Positions 8,950-17,937 are shown, numbered from the stretch's first letter. The stretch is 64,000 bases of DNA from Candidatus Zhuqueibacterota bacterium (GCA_014728115.1 WJME01000190.1:1-64000), one strand, 5' to 3'. Translations and numbers: made by a program. The notes: a model not told the origin generated them from the sequence alone.

Positions 8950-10670
8950 TAGGCCATTCCCCTAATCATTTGGTTCAATGAGGCCCCGGCAGGAACCATC
9001 GGATAAACATTTTCTTCTTTGGATATTTTACATTCAACAATAACAGGGCCGGGAGTATTCAAAGCTTTTTCCAAAATCGGTCGCACCTCCTCGATTTTTT
9101 CGATATAGAATCCCGATGCTCCATAGGCTTCGGCCAACTTTACAAAGTTTGGCACATAGATGAGCGGACAATTCTCTCCGCTTTGATCGCATTGGGGCGG
9201 ACAGAGTTGATTGCGCTGCAGGCACGTCCCGGAAAAGCGGCGATTGTAAAAAATGGATTGCCACTGGCGCACCATGCCCAGAGAATAGTTGTTGAGGATG
9301 ATGATCTTGATCGGCAACTGGTAGAGCACGGCTGTAGCCAGCTCTTGAATATTCATCTGGATGCTGCCATCTCCGGCAATGTCGATGACCATCTTGTCCG
9401 GATGAGCGACCTGAGCACCGATGGCTGCAGGAAATCCATAGCCCATTGTGCCCAGCCCACCCGAAGAGAGAAACGTTCGGGGTTCGACAAAGTTATAATA
9501 CTGGGCGGTCCACATTTGGTTTTGACCCACTTCTGTGGAAATGATCGCTTTGTGTCGGGTCATCTCTGCGACCTGTTCGATGACATACTGTGGCTGGATC
9601 TGCCCGTTATCAGCGTACCGCAAAGGGTGTTCGTCTTTCCAGGATTTAATTTGTGCACTCCACGAGGTGTGTTTCTTTTCCTCGATCAGTTTCAACAATT
9701 CTTTAAGGGTTTGTTTGATATCGCCGACCACCGGCACGTTCACCTGGACATTTTTGCGTATCGTTGCCGGATCGATGTCGATGTGAATGATTTGTGCTTT
9801 GGATGCGAATTTAGAAATTTTACCCGTCACCCTGTCATCAAAGCGAACGCCAACAGCGATGATCAGATCTGCTTCTTGTATGGCATAATTGGCATATTCA
9901 GTACCGTGCATGCCAACCATCTTGAGGGCTCGCTCATGGGTCTCGGGAAAGGTACCCAGTCCCATCAGCGTTGTGGTCACCGGTGCATCGATTTTGTCAG
10001 AGAGTTTGCGCAATTCTGGACTGGCACCACTGGATACAATCCCCCCACCTGCAAAAATAAGCGGACGTTCAGCTGACTGGATCAACTGGGCTGCTTTTTT
10101 TAATTGTGCTTTATTTCCTTTTATCACAGGGTTATAGCCTCGAATCGATACCGACTCGGGGTAGGGGACCGATGTTTTTGCCTGTTGTAGATCTTTGGGG
10201 ACATCGATCACCACCGGCCCCGGGCGACCCGTCGATGCAATATAAAAGGCTTCTTTGAAAATTCTGGGAAGATCATCTACATTTTTGACCAGATAATTAT
10301 GCTTTGTAACAGGCCGTGTTATGCCACTGACATCCGCTTCCTGAAAAGCATCATTGCCAATCAGGTGCGTGGCAACCTGCCCGGTAATGGCTACCAGAGG
10401 AATAGAGTCCATATAGGCAGTGGCCAGTCCTGTGATCAGGTTGGTTGCGCCGGGACCAGAGGTGGCGATGCATACACCCACCTGGCCGGAGGCTCGCGCA
10501 AAACCATCGGCGGCGTGAACAGCTCCCTGCTCATGTCGCGTAAGATAGAACGGCACATTCGCTTCATACATAGCATCGAAAATGTCAATGACTGCACCGC
10601 CGGGGTACCCAAACAATGCTTTGACATTCTCTTTTTGCAAGGCGTGGACAATCATTTCTGCACCAGTCAT
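8949..10670 (-). CDS. ilvB: acetolactate synthase large (catalytic) subunit
   Basis: ThDP- and FAD-dependent enzyme that makes acetolactate or acetohydroxybutyrate from pyruvate. The catalytic Glu is in RHEQGAVHAADGFARASG near residue 50, and the ThDP motif is GDGSIQMNIQELAT...NN in the C-terminal third. An odd segment follows the ThDP domain: four cysteines (483, 490, 494, 501) in an insertion between FYNRRFSGT and VPNFVKLAEAYG, where the usual enzymes have a short acidic loop. It is the first gene of the operon, with AGGA upstream of its ATG and a long structured leader before it. Confidence 0.97.
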   Translation of the reverse strand: MTGAEMIVHALQKENVKALFGYPGGAVIDIFDAMYEANVPFYLTRHEQGAVHAADGFARASGQVGVCIATSGPGATNLITGLATAYMDSIPLVAITGQVATHLIGNDAFQEADVSGITRPVTKHNYLVKNVDDLPRIFKEAFYIASTGRPGPVVIDVPKDLQQAKTSVPYPESVSIRGYNPVIKGNKAQLKKAAQLIQSAERPLIFAGGGIVSSGASPELRKLSDKIDAPVTTTLMGLGTFPETHERALKMVGMHGTEYANYAIQEADLIIAVGVRFDDRVTGKISKFASKAQIIHIDIDPATIRKNVQVNVPVVGDIKQTLKELLKLIEEKKHTSWSAQIKSWKDEHPLRYADNGQIQPQYVIEQVAEMTRHKAIISTEVGQNQMWTAQYYNFVEPRTFLSSGGLGTMGYGFPAAIGAQVAHPDKMVIDIAGDGSIQMNIQELATAVLYQLPIKIIILNNYSLGMVRQWQSIFYNRRFSGTCLQRNQLCPPQCDQSGENCPLIYVPNFVKLAEAYGASGFYIEKIEEVRPILEKALNTPGPVIVECKISKEENVYPMVPAGASLNQMIRGMA

Positions 10671-10732
10671 AACATGCTTCCTAATCTATGGGTTCAAATT
10701 TCCTTATTTCCTGTACTAATCGCATTTGCCCT

Positions 10733-10804
10733 GTGCAAAAGGCCTCAAGAGAAAATGGTTTTTTTGTTGAGAATAATGTTGTCGGGGTTGAGGACCTCTT
10801 GCAC
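10733..10804 (-). promoter_or_regulatory. leader hairpin upstream of ilvB, candidate antiterminator/attenuator element
   Basis: In the ilvB leader RNA the arms GTGCAAGAGGTCCTCAA (10804-10788) and TTGAGGCCTTTTGCAC (10748-10733) pair over about 16 bp with one G-U and one bulge, around a loop of about 39 nt. The 5' arm also contains GCAAGAGG, which is complementary to CCTCTTGC in the Val-Leu-Leu codons of the upstream leader ORF, so the two pairings exclude each other. No U-run follows the hairpin, so it is not itself a classical terminator. Confidence 0.5.
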
Positions 10805-10828
10805 GGTTCGTTTTAGCTTAGAATCCAG
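10745..10828 (-). pseudogene. possible relic of the C-terminus of a FAD-linked oxidase
   Basis: In a frame different from the leader ORF, 27 codons read LDSKLKRT followed by VQEVLNPDNIILNKKTIFS and a TGA. This resembles the tail of glycolate oxidase/D-lactate dehydrogenase-type FAD proteins (usual pattern LDPxNILNPGKIF). The frame closes within about 80 bases upstream, and no other part of such a protein is visible. It may be a decayed gene end or chance, and it overlaps the hairpin called above. Confidence 0.25.
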
Positions 10829-11007
10829 AGCAAGAGGACTAGAATAGCAGGAATACCTACCATGCCTACTAGACTGACTTTACCTACCAGACGAATGCCG
10901 GATAGTCGTAGGCTATAGTGAGAGTTGAGTGATAAAAGAACAGGCGTCTCCATCGAGCCATTGGCTATTTTTGCATCATGGTATTTTGTGGATGACGCGT
11001 TGCCCAT
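10813..11007 (-). CDS. putative branched-chain amino acid leader peptide
   Basis: A 64-codon frame upstream of ilvB ends in a tail dominated by Leu, Ile and Val codons; the last 16 codons from an internal ATG (10863) read MVGIPAILVLLLWILS. The true start is uncertain: the ATG at 11007 has a weak AGGGA about 12 bases upstream, and the internal ATG has no clear site. The stop lies 9 bases before the long hairpin and 142 bases before ilvB. Classical ilv leader peptides have the same kind of codon run. The role in attenuation is inferred. Confidence 0.45.
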   Translation of the reverse strand: MGNASSTKYHDAKIANGSMETPVLLSLNSHYSLRLSGIRLVGKVSLVGMVGIPAILVLLLWILS

Positions 11008-11044
11008 GCAAGTGATTTCCCTGTGGAACGTATACCATTTTTAT

Positions 11045-11069
11045 GTTATCGTTCCTCAGGAACGATAAC
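11045..11069. repeat. perfect inverted repeat in the ilvB 5' leader
   Basis: GTTATCGTTCC and GGAACGATAAC flank a 3-base centre. It lies about 35 bases inside the expected ilvB transcript and could be an RNA hairpin or a DNA operator. No U-run follows it on either strand, so a terminator is unlikely. Confidence 0.7.
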
Positions 11070-11109
11070 TGTCTTGTAGTGTTTGTGACCGCTTTAGTCA
11101 AACATCCCT

Positions 11110-11137
11110 AATTTAACCATTTAATTAAAAATGTCAA
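11110..11137 (-). promoter_or_regulatory. probable sigma70-type promoter of the ilv-leu-arg operon
   Basis: On the minus strand TTGACA (11137-11132) is followed after 16 bases by TAAATT (11115-11110). The -35 is overlapped by an inverted repeat AAATGTCA-N9-TGACATTT (11129-11153) in an AT-rich tract, a possible operator. Transcription would begin near 11103. Confidence 0.5.
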
Positions 11138-11302
11138 TAAAAAAATGACATTTATTAAAAAATACAAGGATTGGATGGATTCTGATTAATTAACTAATTA
11201 CTTTGACCTGATTGCGCTGGCCCTGGGATCGGTGGTCTAATTTGGGCTTGCTTTCTATTCATGGATTGCCTAAGTTGTAACAGAACAGGCAGGAAAGATG
11301 GG

Positions 11303-12559
11303 ATGTATACAATCGGAAGAGCTGTTTTCACCTTTTTATCGGTACTTTGGGGGATGTTCTTTTTAGTCTTGATATTGATCTGGACGCCCCTCAGATTTTT
11401 GTTATGGGGCAATGTGCCTGTATTAGAAACTCTGGTGAGTTTGTTTCGCGATGTGATTTGGATACCAGTTTCGCTTGCTTTGCCTTTTTATCTCCTGGCA
11501 ATGATTTGGTCTGTTACTGATAAATGGATGATCCGCATTCTATCTGCGATAGTGCTTTTGGGTTATTTAACGTTTGGGACCTTGAATCTCTCTACTTACT
11601 TTCGGTTTCTTTTTATCGGATTGTGTGCTTTTGCTGTTTTATTTTTTGTGATTTGTTTTCGCAAACGACAGGTCCGTTTGAATGTATTGCTCTTTGCCAT
11701 TCTTTTGCTCACTCTGGCCATAAACTATAATAACCAATTGCTGCCAAAATTGTTGTGGCCATTTACCCGGTCTCAGACCCTTACGATTATGAGTTACAAC
11801 ATTTTGGTGGATCAGGATCCTGAAAAACGCGATGAAGTGATTGCCTTGATCAAAAGAAATAACCCGGATTTACTCTTTTTGCAAGAAACCAATGCCAGGG
11901 ATAGACAGCTTTTTCAGAAGGAATTTGCAGCAAAGTATCCTCATCAGCTATGGTCTGAACGCAATGAAACTTATAATGGTGGAGCCATTTTTTCGATTTT
12001 TCCATTTACCCATACAGATAATATTGATATCCATACCCCTCATATGCGCACCCACACCAATGTGAATCATACACAGATAGATATCTCCTCCCTGGGAACA
12101 GTCCATTTGCTCAATTGCCATCTTTTTCCGAGCGGACACACGTTTGTACCTTTGCTGCTGGGTGAAAAGAGCTTTGCTACGTTTGTACGGGAATCTCGTA
12201 TTACCTATGAGCGACGCAATGAAGAAGCGAGACAAATCGCCAACCGGATTGAATCACTGCAAGGGGAAATCATTTTGGCCGGAGATTTTAATGACACTCC
12301 CGGCTCTAGGATTTACAGGCGGTTCGATCGGTTGCTTCAGAATGGGTTTGAACAAGCAGGATGGGGGCTTGGAACCACATTCGGGGCTTATACGTTTAGA
12401 CCTCATCTGGACTCCAAGTGGCAAGCATTTATCACAGACTTTTTACGGATCGATCATGTTTTTTGCTCGCAAGGGTTCAAGGTTGTAGGTGCCAGAGTGT
12501 TATCTTCCGATGCTTCTGACCACAAACCTCAGTTGGTCAAATTACGGTATGACAAATAG
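11303..12559 (+). CDS. membrane-anchored endonuclease/exonuclease/phosphatase family protein
   Basis: The N-terminal 130 residues or so hold about four hydrophobic segments (FTFLSVLWGMFFLVLILIW and others). The rest is an EEP domain: MSYNIL, LFLQET (metal-binding Glu), AGDFNDTPGS (Asp/Asn) and SDASDHKPQLV (Asp-His catalytic end). The substrate may be a phospholipid, nucleic acid or inositol phosphate; it cannot be told from sequence. I chose the ATG at 11303 (418 aa), which has AGGAAAG upstream, over an earlier ATG at 11261. It runs into the GWxTD gene with about 20 bases between stop and start. Confidence 0.85.
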   Translation: MYTIGRAVFTFLSVLWGMFFLVLILIWTPLRFLLWGNVPVLETLVSLFRDVIWIPVSLALPFYLLAMIWSVTDKWMIRILSAIVLLGYLTFGTLNLSTYFRFLFIGLCAFAVLFFVICFRKRQVRLNVLLFAILLLTLAINYNNQLLPKLLWPFTRSQTLTIMSYNILVDQDPEKRDEVIALIKRNNPDLLFLQETNARDRQLFQKEFAAKYPHQLWSERNETYNGGAIFSIFPFTHTDNIDIHTPHMRTHTNVNHTQIDISSLGTVHLLNCHLFPSGHTFVPLLLGEKSFATFVRESRITYERRNEEARQIANRIESLQGEIILAGDFNDTPGSRIYRRFDRLLQNGFEQAGWGLGTTFGAYTFRPHLDSKWQAFITDFLRIDHVFCSQGFKVVGARVLSSDASDHKPQLVKLRYDK

Positions 12560-12581
12560 CGTGTTTATTGTAAAGGATTTT

Positions 12582-14840
12582 ATGTCAACATTTGCTGTAT
12601 TTCATAAAATAAAAATGGCTTTTCTGATATGCATATGGGTCGTCCTCGGATTCGCAAATACAGAGTCATTCGAAGACCAGTATCAAAAAGCTATGCAATT
12701 ATGGCGAAACGGTCAAGATCAACAAGCCATTTCAGATCTGCAATCGTTGGTTAGAATCAATCCGGATAGCACCCTGTTATATTCTATGCTGGGTCAGATG
12801 GAGTTTCAAAAAGGGAATGTAACAAAAGCACGGGATTGGTTCAAAGAGGCCGAGAAACGATCAAGCGATGATTTGACCGTATACTATTATTTGGCGCTAT
12901 GTTATCGGGAAACTGGCAAACACAAAGCGCTACTCATGCGAAAAAACGATTGGAATAAATCCGAATCCTATTTTGAGTTTGTCGTAAAAAAGTACCCGGC
13001 TTACCAGCAGGTCTTTTATCAGTGGGCTGTACTGGAAAGATACCGAGGCCATTATGACAAAGCCGTTGAATTGGCGGAACGGCAACTTGCCATCACTCCG
13101 GGTAATCCCAAATCACATTTAGGATTGCATACCATGCTGGATCTCTTTCTCGAATACAGTGATCCTTTGGAATGGTTCGAAAAGCGGGAGGATCGGTGGT
13201 CTGAATATTTCAAGGCCGAATTTTTGCGAAGACAAGGTGATTTTGCAGCTGCCGAAAAGTCGTTACATGCCCTCATTTATCAACCAGACTCGACGTTTTC
13301 AATCATCCCGGTGTATCTTTCCCTTGCACAGGTGTATGCACAGAATGGCAAAGCATCGCAGATCAATCACATATGGGAGCAAATTCTCAGCAATCTCCGA
13401 ACATCGGTGGATGTGGCTTTTCTTTTTGATGATATGAAATATATCTTTACCGATAAAGAACTCGATGCTTTTTCTCGACTTTATAATCTGAAAAACATCC
13501 GTCACTTTTTCGACCGCTTTTGGAAACGCAGAAATCCCATTCCAGCTGCACCGGAAAATATGCGGTTGGCCGAACATTTTAAGCGAGTTGCCATTGCCGA
13601 AGAAAAGTACAGATACGATGGGTTTAGGCTTTGGTTTAACAATCCGGACAAGCTGCAGTATTTGCATTTTCCGCAATCTTTTTGGCTTAATGATAAATTC
13701 AATGACAAGGGCTTGGTCTATATCCGGCATGGAGAGCCCCATGAAAGGGCGATGGATGTCATACCGGGAATGCCTACGAATGAGTCCTGGCTCTATTATG
13801 CCAATGGAAGCTTGCCCAAACTCATGTTCCATTTCCTGATCGATGAAAATGCCGTCGGGAATAACTGGAGATTGACTGCCCAGCTCCCCCGCGCCTTGAT
13901 GTCAAGTCGGTTAACCTGGGATCATATTTTTCAGAGAATTTATACAGGCACTCCGTTGGAAGTGATTCAATATAAAAATGAGCTCGCGGAAAAGAGTAAA
14001 CAAGATGTCTGGATTGGCCTGGATACGGATCGTCATACCTGGCAGGAGGAAATCAAGCCATTAGAGATTCCCTTTTATGTTGCAGGTTTTCAGGACTCTT
14101 TGCAGATACGACGAGAATTTTATTATGGATTGCCGGTCTCAAACTGGCAACAGGATTCAATTAAAGTGGTAGAATTCGCTTTGGTGGTTCAGGATACATT
14201 ACTAAACACGGTTTTTAAGCAAAGGTTCGATTTCGATATTCAAAGACTGGTCAAACGAATGAATAAAAACGGATTCTGGATAGATCAAATAGATTTTATC
14301 GGATCTGAAGAGATATATCGCTACAATGTCTATATAAGAGCAAAAAATACCTCCAAAATGGAAGGATATAGCTTTTTTCATCAGTCTTTTTTGCATCGGG
14401 AACTCTATCTGAGTGATATTGAATTGGCCAGTGATATATTGGAAAAACCGCTCAAGTCCGTGTTTGATAAAGAATCCCTGACGGTGATTCCCAACCCGCG
14501 ACGAATTGTCGAGCAAGGCGTTCCCTTTTTTGTATACTTTGAAATCTATAATATCCTCCCGGAAAACAGGCAATCGGTCGACTTTACCCTGGAATACCGT
14601 TTCAGGCTCTTAAAGAGCCATCAGACAAATATTTTTTCCAAAATTTGGGGATGGATTGCCGGCTCTGAAGAACAGACCTTTGCAAAAATCGATCGCAAAA
14701 GTGATAAACCTGTGAGTAAAGAATATATAGCCTTTGATTTGGGGGATCGCAAGACAGGCGAGTACGAACTTTCGATCAGGGCCCAGATCGCAAACTCGCA
14801 TAAAAAAGCTGAAAAATCAATAAAATTTGAGTTGAGATGA
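12582..14840 (+). CDS. TPR and GWxTD-domain secreted protein
   Basis: A signal peptide (about residues 1-25, ending VVLGFA) is followed by a TPR-rich region (about 30-230: AMQLWRNGQDQQAISDLQSLVRINPDS and similar). A GWxTD domain then starts at RFWKRRNPIPAAPENMRLAEHFKR and continues with GLVYIRHGEPHERA and ESWLYY. The C-terminal third looks beta-rich. Proteins of this kind are found in FCB-group and related bacteria; the function is unknown, probably in the envelope. The ATG at 12582 (752 aa) is preferred because it gives a signal peptide and has AAAGGA upstream; an in-frame ATG at 12549 overlaps the previous gene. Confidence 0.8.
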   Translation: MSTFAVFHKIKMAFLICIWVVLGFANTESFEDQYQKAMQLWRNGQDQQAISDLQSLVRINPDSTLLYSMLGQMEFQKGNVTKARDWFKEAEKRSSDDLTVYYYLALCYRETGKHKALLMRKNDWNKSESYFEFVVKKYPAYQQVFYQWAVLERYRGHYDKAVELAERQLAITPGNPKSHLGLHTMLDLFLEYSDPLEWFEKREDRWSEYFKAEFLRRQGDFAAAEKSLHALIYQPDSTFSIIPVYLSLAQVYAQNGKASQINHIWEQILSNLRTSVDVAFLFDDMKYIFTDKELDAFSRLYNLKNIRHFFDRFWKRRNPIPAAPENMRLAEHFKRVAIAEEKYRYDGFRLWFNNPDKLQYLHFPQSFWLNDKFNDKGLVYIRHGEPHERAMDVIPGMPTNESWLYYANGSLPKLMFHFLIDENAVGNNWRLTAQLPRALMSSRLTWDHIFQRIYTGTPLEVIQYKNELAEKSKQDVWIGLDTDRHTWQEEIKPLEIPFYVAGFQDSLQIRREFYYGLPVSNWQQDSIKVVEFALVVQDTLLNTVFKQRFDFDIQRLVKRMNKNGFWIDQIDFIGSEEIYRYNVYIRAKNTSKMEGYSFFHQSFLHRELYLSDIELASDILEKPLKSVFDKESLTVIPNPRRIVEQGVPFFVYFEIYNILPENRQSVDFTLEYRFRLLKSHQTNIFSKIWGWIAGSEEQTFAKIDRKSDKPVSKEYIAFDLGDRKTGEYELSIRAQIANSHKKAEKSIKFELR

Positions 14841-15568
14841 GCCCACTTTCAAAAAAGCAAGAACTCGAACTGCTGGAACGGGTCTTTCCACACATATTGC
14901 CCAAGTTCCAGGAGGCCAACGATATTGTCGTTTCCATGCTCAATTTTGAGACCTCTTCTGAATTCAGAATAGTGGATCTCGGTTGTGGATTTGGAGAATT
15001 GTCTGAAAGACTTTTGCAGGTTTTCGCCGGTTCTATGGTCTATGGCGTAGAGAATAATTCAGAGATATTATCGCGCACCAGTCAACGATTGACGCCTTTT
15101 AAGGAACGGTTTATTCCGGTTCACGCCGATATGGGAGAAATGCAGTGGAGTCATGAGGTAAGTATGGCCGATGCAGTGGTTTCATCCTTTGCGCTGGACT
15201 ATTTACCCCCGGAAAAGCATCAAGAGACCATAAAAACAGCCGGCAAAGTGTTGTCAAGAGGAGGACAGTGGGTGTCGTGTGAGTTTTGTCGAGCTTTGGA
15301 TGACCGCATTAATCGCTTGTTTCACGATTTGGAAATAAGTTTTGTTCAAAACGCACTCCAGAGTGGCCTTGTCAGTCAAACTGAATTTGAACAACTCGAA
15401 CAATCGCAGGTTTTAAGAAAACCGCACCATGTGATTACGACCCGCTCTAAAATGGATTGGTTGCAATCCTGTGGATTCCACAATATCGATATTCCATGGA
15501 AGTTTTTGAATCTCACGGTGATCGGTGCATACCGGGAAAAAGACCAGCATGATACAGCTCCTCTCTAG
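14837..15568 (+). CDS. class I SAM-dependent methyltransferase
   Basis: The 243-residue protein has methyltransferase motif I as VDLGCGFGEL (about 47-56), an acidic residue closing strand 2 (YGVEN), and motif IV-like SMADAVVSSFALDYL. The substrate is unknown. Its ATG overlaps the TGA of the GWxTD gene (ATGA), so the two are probably co-translated. The 149 bases after it hold only a weak hairpin near 15577-15594 and the ribosome site of the next gene. Confidence 0.8.
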   Translation: MSPLSKKQELELLERVFPHILPKFQEANDIVVSMLNFETSSEFRIVDLGCGFGELSERLLQVFAGSMVYGVENNSEILSRTSQRLTPFKERFIPVHADMGEMQWSHEVSMADAVVSSFALDYLPPEKHQETIKTAGKVLSRGGQWVSCEFCRALDDRINRLFHDLEISFVQNALQSGLVSQTEFEQLEQSQVLRKPHHVITTRSKMDWLQSCGFHNIDIPWKFLNLTVIGAYREKDQHDTAPL

Positions 15569-15717
15569 TGTGCTTGCCGAGGCAAAGGCATTTTTGTGTT
15601 GAGATACTTTGCCGTACCTCTCTGCTCGACTCGATCATGAATAGCTTTTGCATCTGATGTAAAAAAAGACTAAATTTGCCTTGATATAGATCTGAACACT
15701 TTACGTACAGGACTGAC

Positions 15718-17937
15718 ATGAAGATTACCGAGGTCGTACAGGCTAAAATCCAATCTCTTACCACCATCCAGATCGTCTTTAGTGATAGCCATTTCCGGCC
15801 CGAAATCGGGGATATTGAAATCCGGCCGCAATTAAAGATCATTAAAATAAAACAACTTTTAAATTCTGTCAAGTTGATCACCGAGCCCTTGGATTTGACT
15901 TTAACTTATTATATAAAGATTCACGGATTCGAAAAAGAGATCCAGCCGGACGGTGTTTTTCAGGCGTTCAAATCGGAAAAGGAGCTGGGCTGTACCTGGA
16001 ATCATGAAATGACGCTATTCAGGGTGTTTGTTCCCCGGGCACAGTCGGTTTTGTTAGAGCTTTATAAAAATCATGAGGGTGAGCCAGAAAAAAGAATACC
16101 GATGACCAAAGATAAACAGGGGGTATGGGAAGCATCTCTGGCGGGTCATTATTTTGGTTATTATTATGGCTATCGTGTCAAAGGACCGACGAGTTCCACA
16201 GAACAATTCGATGCCGATATCCTGGTCGGTGATCCCTATTCCCGAGCAGTGGTCACGGCAAATGATTATACTCATCCTGCAAAAACATTGATTATGGATA
16301 TGGATCACTATGATTGGCAAGGTGATCAGAGAATAGCGATTGCTGTACGTGATCTCGTTATTTACGAATGCCATTTACGGGATATGAGCGCTCATCCTAG
16401 CAGTGGCATGCCACCTTACCTGGCGGGCTCTTATAGAGGATTTATTGAACGTGCTTTACCCTATATAAAGTCATTAGGTGTCAATGCCGTAGAGTTTTTA
16501 CCGATACAAGAATTTGCCAATCTCGAGATCCCTTATGGTTTTCCGGTCAATGGCAAGCTCAATTCCTGGAATCCTTATGAAAGAAATCACTGGGGATACA
16601 TGACGTCGTATTTTTTTACTCCTGAATCCTATTATGCCGGTGATGCGAGTTTACAGGCAGGCCAGTATTTGGGCACAGATGGAAGGCAGGTACACGAGTT
16701 TAGGGATGTGGTCAAAGCATTGCATCGGGAGGGGATTGCCGTCATTTTGGATGTGGTTTTTAATCATACTTCAGAGTATGACTATAACTGTTTCAAGTTT
16801 TTGGATAAAAAGTATTATTTTCGTCTCGATGATCATGGCGAATATTTGGCCCTTAGTGGTTGTGGCAATGATTTCAAGACCGAAAGACCCATGTCAAGAC
16901 GTTTCATCCTCGATTGTCTTTCTTTTTGGGTCAAAGAGTATCACATCGATGGATTCCGGTTTGATCTTGCCGCAATGATCGATTGGGAGACCATAGATTC
17001 GATCCGTGAGATGATGGGCGAAATCGATGAACATATTGTGCTCATTGCCGAGCCATGGGGGGGTGGGAAATATGAGCCCCGCAAATTTTCTCAACACCAA
17101 TGGGCTGCCTGGAATGACCACTTTCGCAATGGTGTCAAAGGACAAAATCCGGTCAATGGCACCAGTTATATCTTTGGATCTTTTTGGCAAGGCCTGAGCA
17201 AAGGGGATATCAAGAGATTTATCAATGGAACCCTGGAAAAAGAGGGGGGCTTGTTTCAAACACCGGATCATTGTATCAATTATCTCGCCTCACATGACGA
17301 TCATAACCTGGGGGATTTTATTCGAATCGGTTGTGGTAAATTGACCGGGCGAGAATTGATACAGGATCTCGATGAGAATGTGCGATTGACAGAAAAAGAG
17401 TTAAAGATTCAAAAATTGGCCGCCTGTATTTTGTTTACCAGTCAGGGCGGTGTGATGATTTCTCAAGGCCAGGAATATGGCCACAGTAAAGTCATTGCGC
17501 CTTCTACCGCACCGGATAGTCAGATCGGTACGATAGATCATAATAGTTATAATAAAGATAACGAGACCAATTGGCTCAATTATCATCATATCGATATCAA
17601 TATCGAGCTGGTAGAGTATTACCGTCATCTTGCATACCTCAGGAAAAATCATGTGTGTTTTCGACAGACAGCCCCCAAAGCGATTACGTGGTTGGATCAT
17701 CCTCATCCGATGGTGTTGGGTTATCTTTTGCCTGGTGGTCAAGATGACCCCTTTGATTGGCTGGTGCTGTTAAATGGATCCGATCGAGAGTCAGCAGAAA
17801 TGAAATTGCCCACAGGAGCCTGGGAGGTCGTGGCCGATCACCATAATTTTCAATTTTCGCCCCAAACCATTATAAAAACAGAGCATATCAATCTGCCGAG
17901 TACCAGCGCCTGGATATTGAGGCGTTCAAAATTATAA
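15718..17937 (+). CDS. pullulanase/glycogen-debranching type GH13 enzyme
   Basis: Hydrolyses alpha-1,6 branches of glycogen or pullulan-like glucans. An N-terminal beta domain (about 1-90) and a CBM48-like domain (about 95-160) precede the GH13 barrel. DVVFNHT is region I. The nucleophile is Asp416 (GFRFDLA), the acid/base Glu445 (IAEPWGGG), and the transition-state Asp lies in ASHDDHNL (about 527). There is no signal peptide, so it is probably cytosolic and acts on storage glycogen. AGGA lies 7 bases before the ATG. Length (739 aa) is close to type I pullulanases. Confidence 0.88.
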   Translation: MKITEVVQAKIQSLTTIQIVFSDSHFRPEIGDIEIRPQLKIIKIKQLLNSVKLITEPLDLTLTYYIKIHGFEKEIQPDGVFQAFKSEKELGCTWNHEMTLFRVFVPRAQSVLLELYKNHEGEPEKRIPMTKDKQGVWEASLAGHYFGYYYGYRVKGPTSSTEQFDADILVGDPYSRAVVTANDYTHPAKTLIMDMDHYDWQGDQRIAIAVRDLVIYECHLRDMSAHPSSGMPPYLAGSYRGFIERALPYIKSLGVNAVEFLPIQEFANLEIPYGFPVNGKLNSWNPYERNHWGYMTSYFFTPESYYAGDASLQAGQYLGTDGRQVHEFRDVVKALHREGIAVILDVVFNHTSEYDYNCFKFLDKKYYFRLDDHGEYLALSGCGNDFKTERPMSRRFILDCLSFWVKEYHIDGFRFDLAAMIDWETIDSIREMMGEIDEHIVLIAEPWGGGKYEPRKFSQHQWAAWNDHFRNGVKGQNPVNGTSYIFGSFWQGLSKGDIKRFINGTLEKEGGLFQTPDHCINYLASHDDHNLGDFIRIGCGKLTGRELIQDLDENVRLTEKELKIQKLAACILFTSQGGVMISQGQEYGHSKVIAPSTAPDSQIGTIDHNSYNKDNETNWLNYHHIDINIELVEYYRHLAYLRKNHVCFRQTAPKAITWLDHPHPMVLGYLLPGGQDDPFDWLVLLNGSDRESAEMKLPTGAWEVVADHHNFQFSPQTIIKTEHINLPSTSAWILRRSKL

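Larger units (their letters stand above)
10671..11302. other. leader and divergent intergenic region upstream of ilvB
   Basis: About 630 bases with no ordinary gene. On the minus strand it contains a sigma70-like promoter (11110-11137), a perfect 11-bp inverted repeat (11045-11069), an ORF with a Leu/Ile/Val-rich tail (10813-11007) and a long imperfect hairpin (10733-10804), so an ilvB leader transcript would be about 430 nt. On the plus strand it must also hold the promoter and ribosome site of the EEP gene starting at 11303. Confidence 0.7.

Noticed and set aside
9183-10076. 297-codon open frame on the plus strand opposite ilvB
   Set aside because: Antisense to the clear IlvB coding sequence.
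10671-11100. T-box riboswitch before ilvB
   Set aside because: The conserved T-box word (AGGGTGGNACCGCG) is absent and no terminator with a U-run is found.
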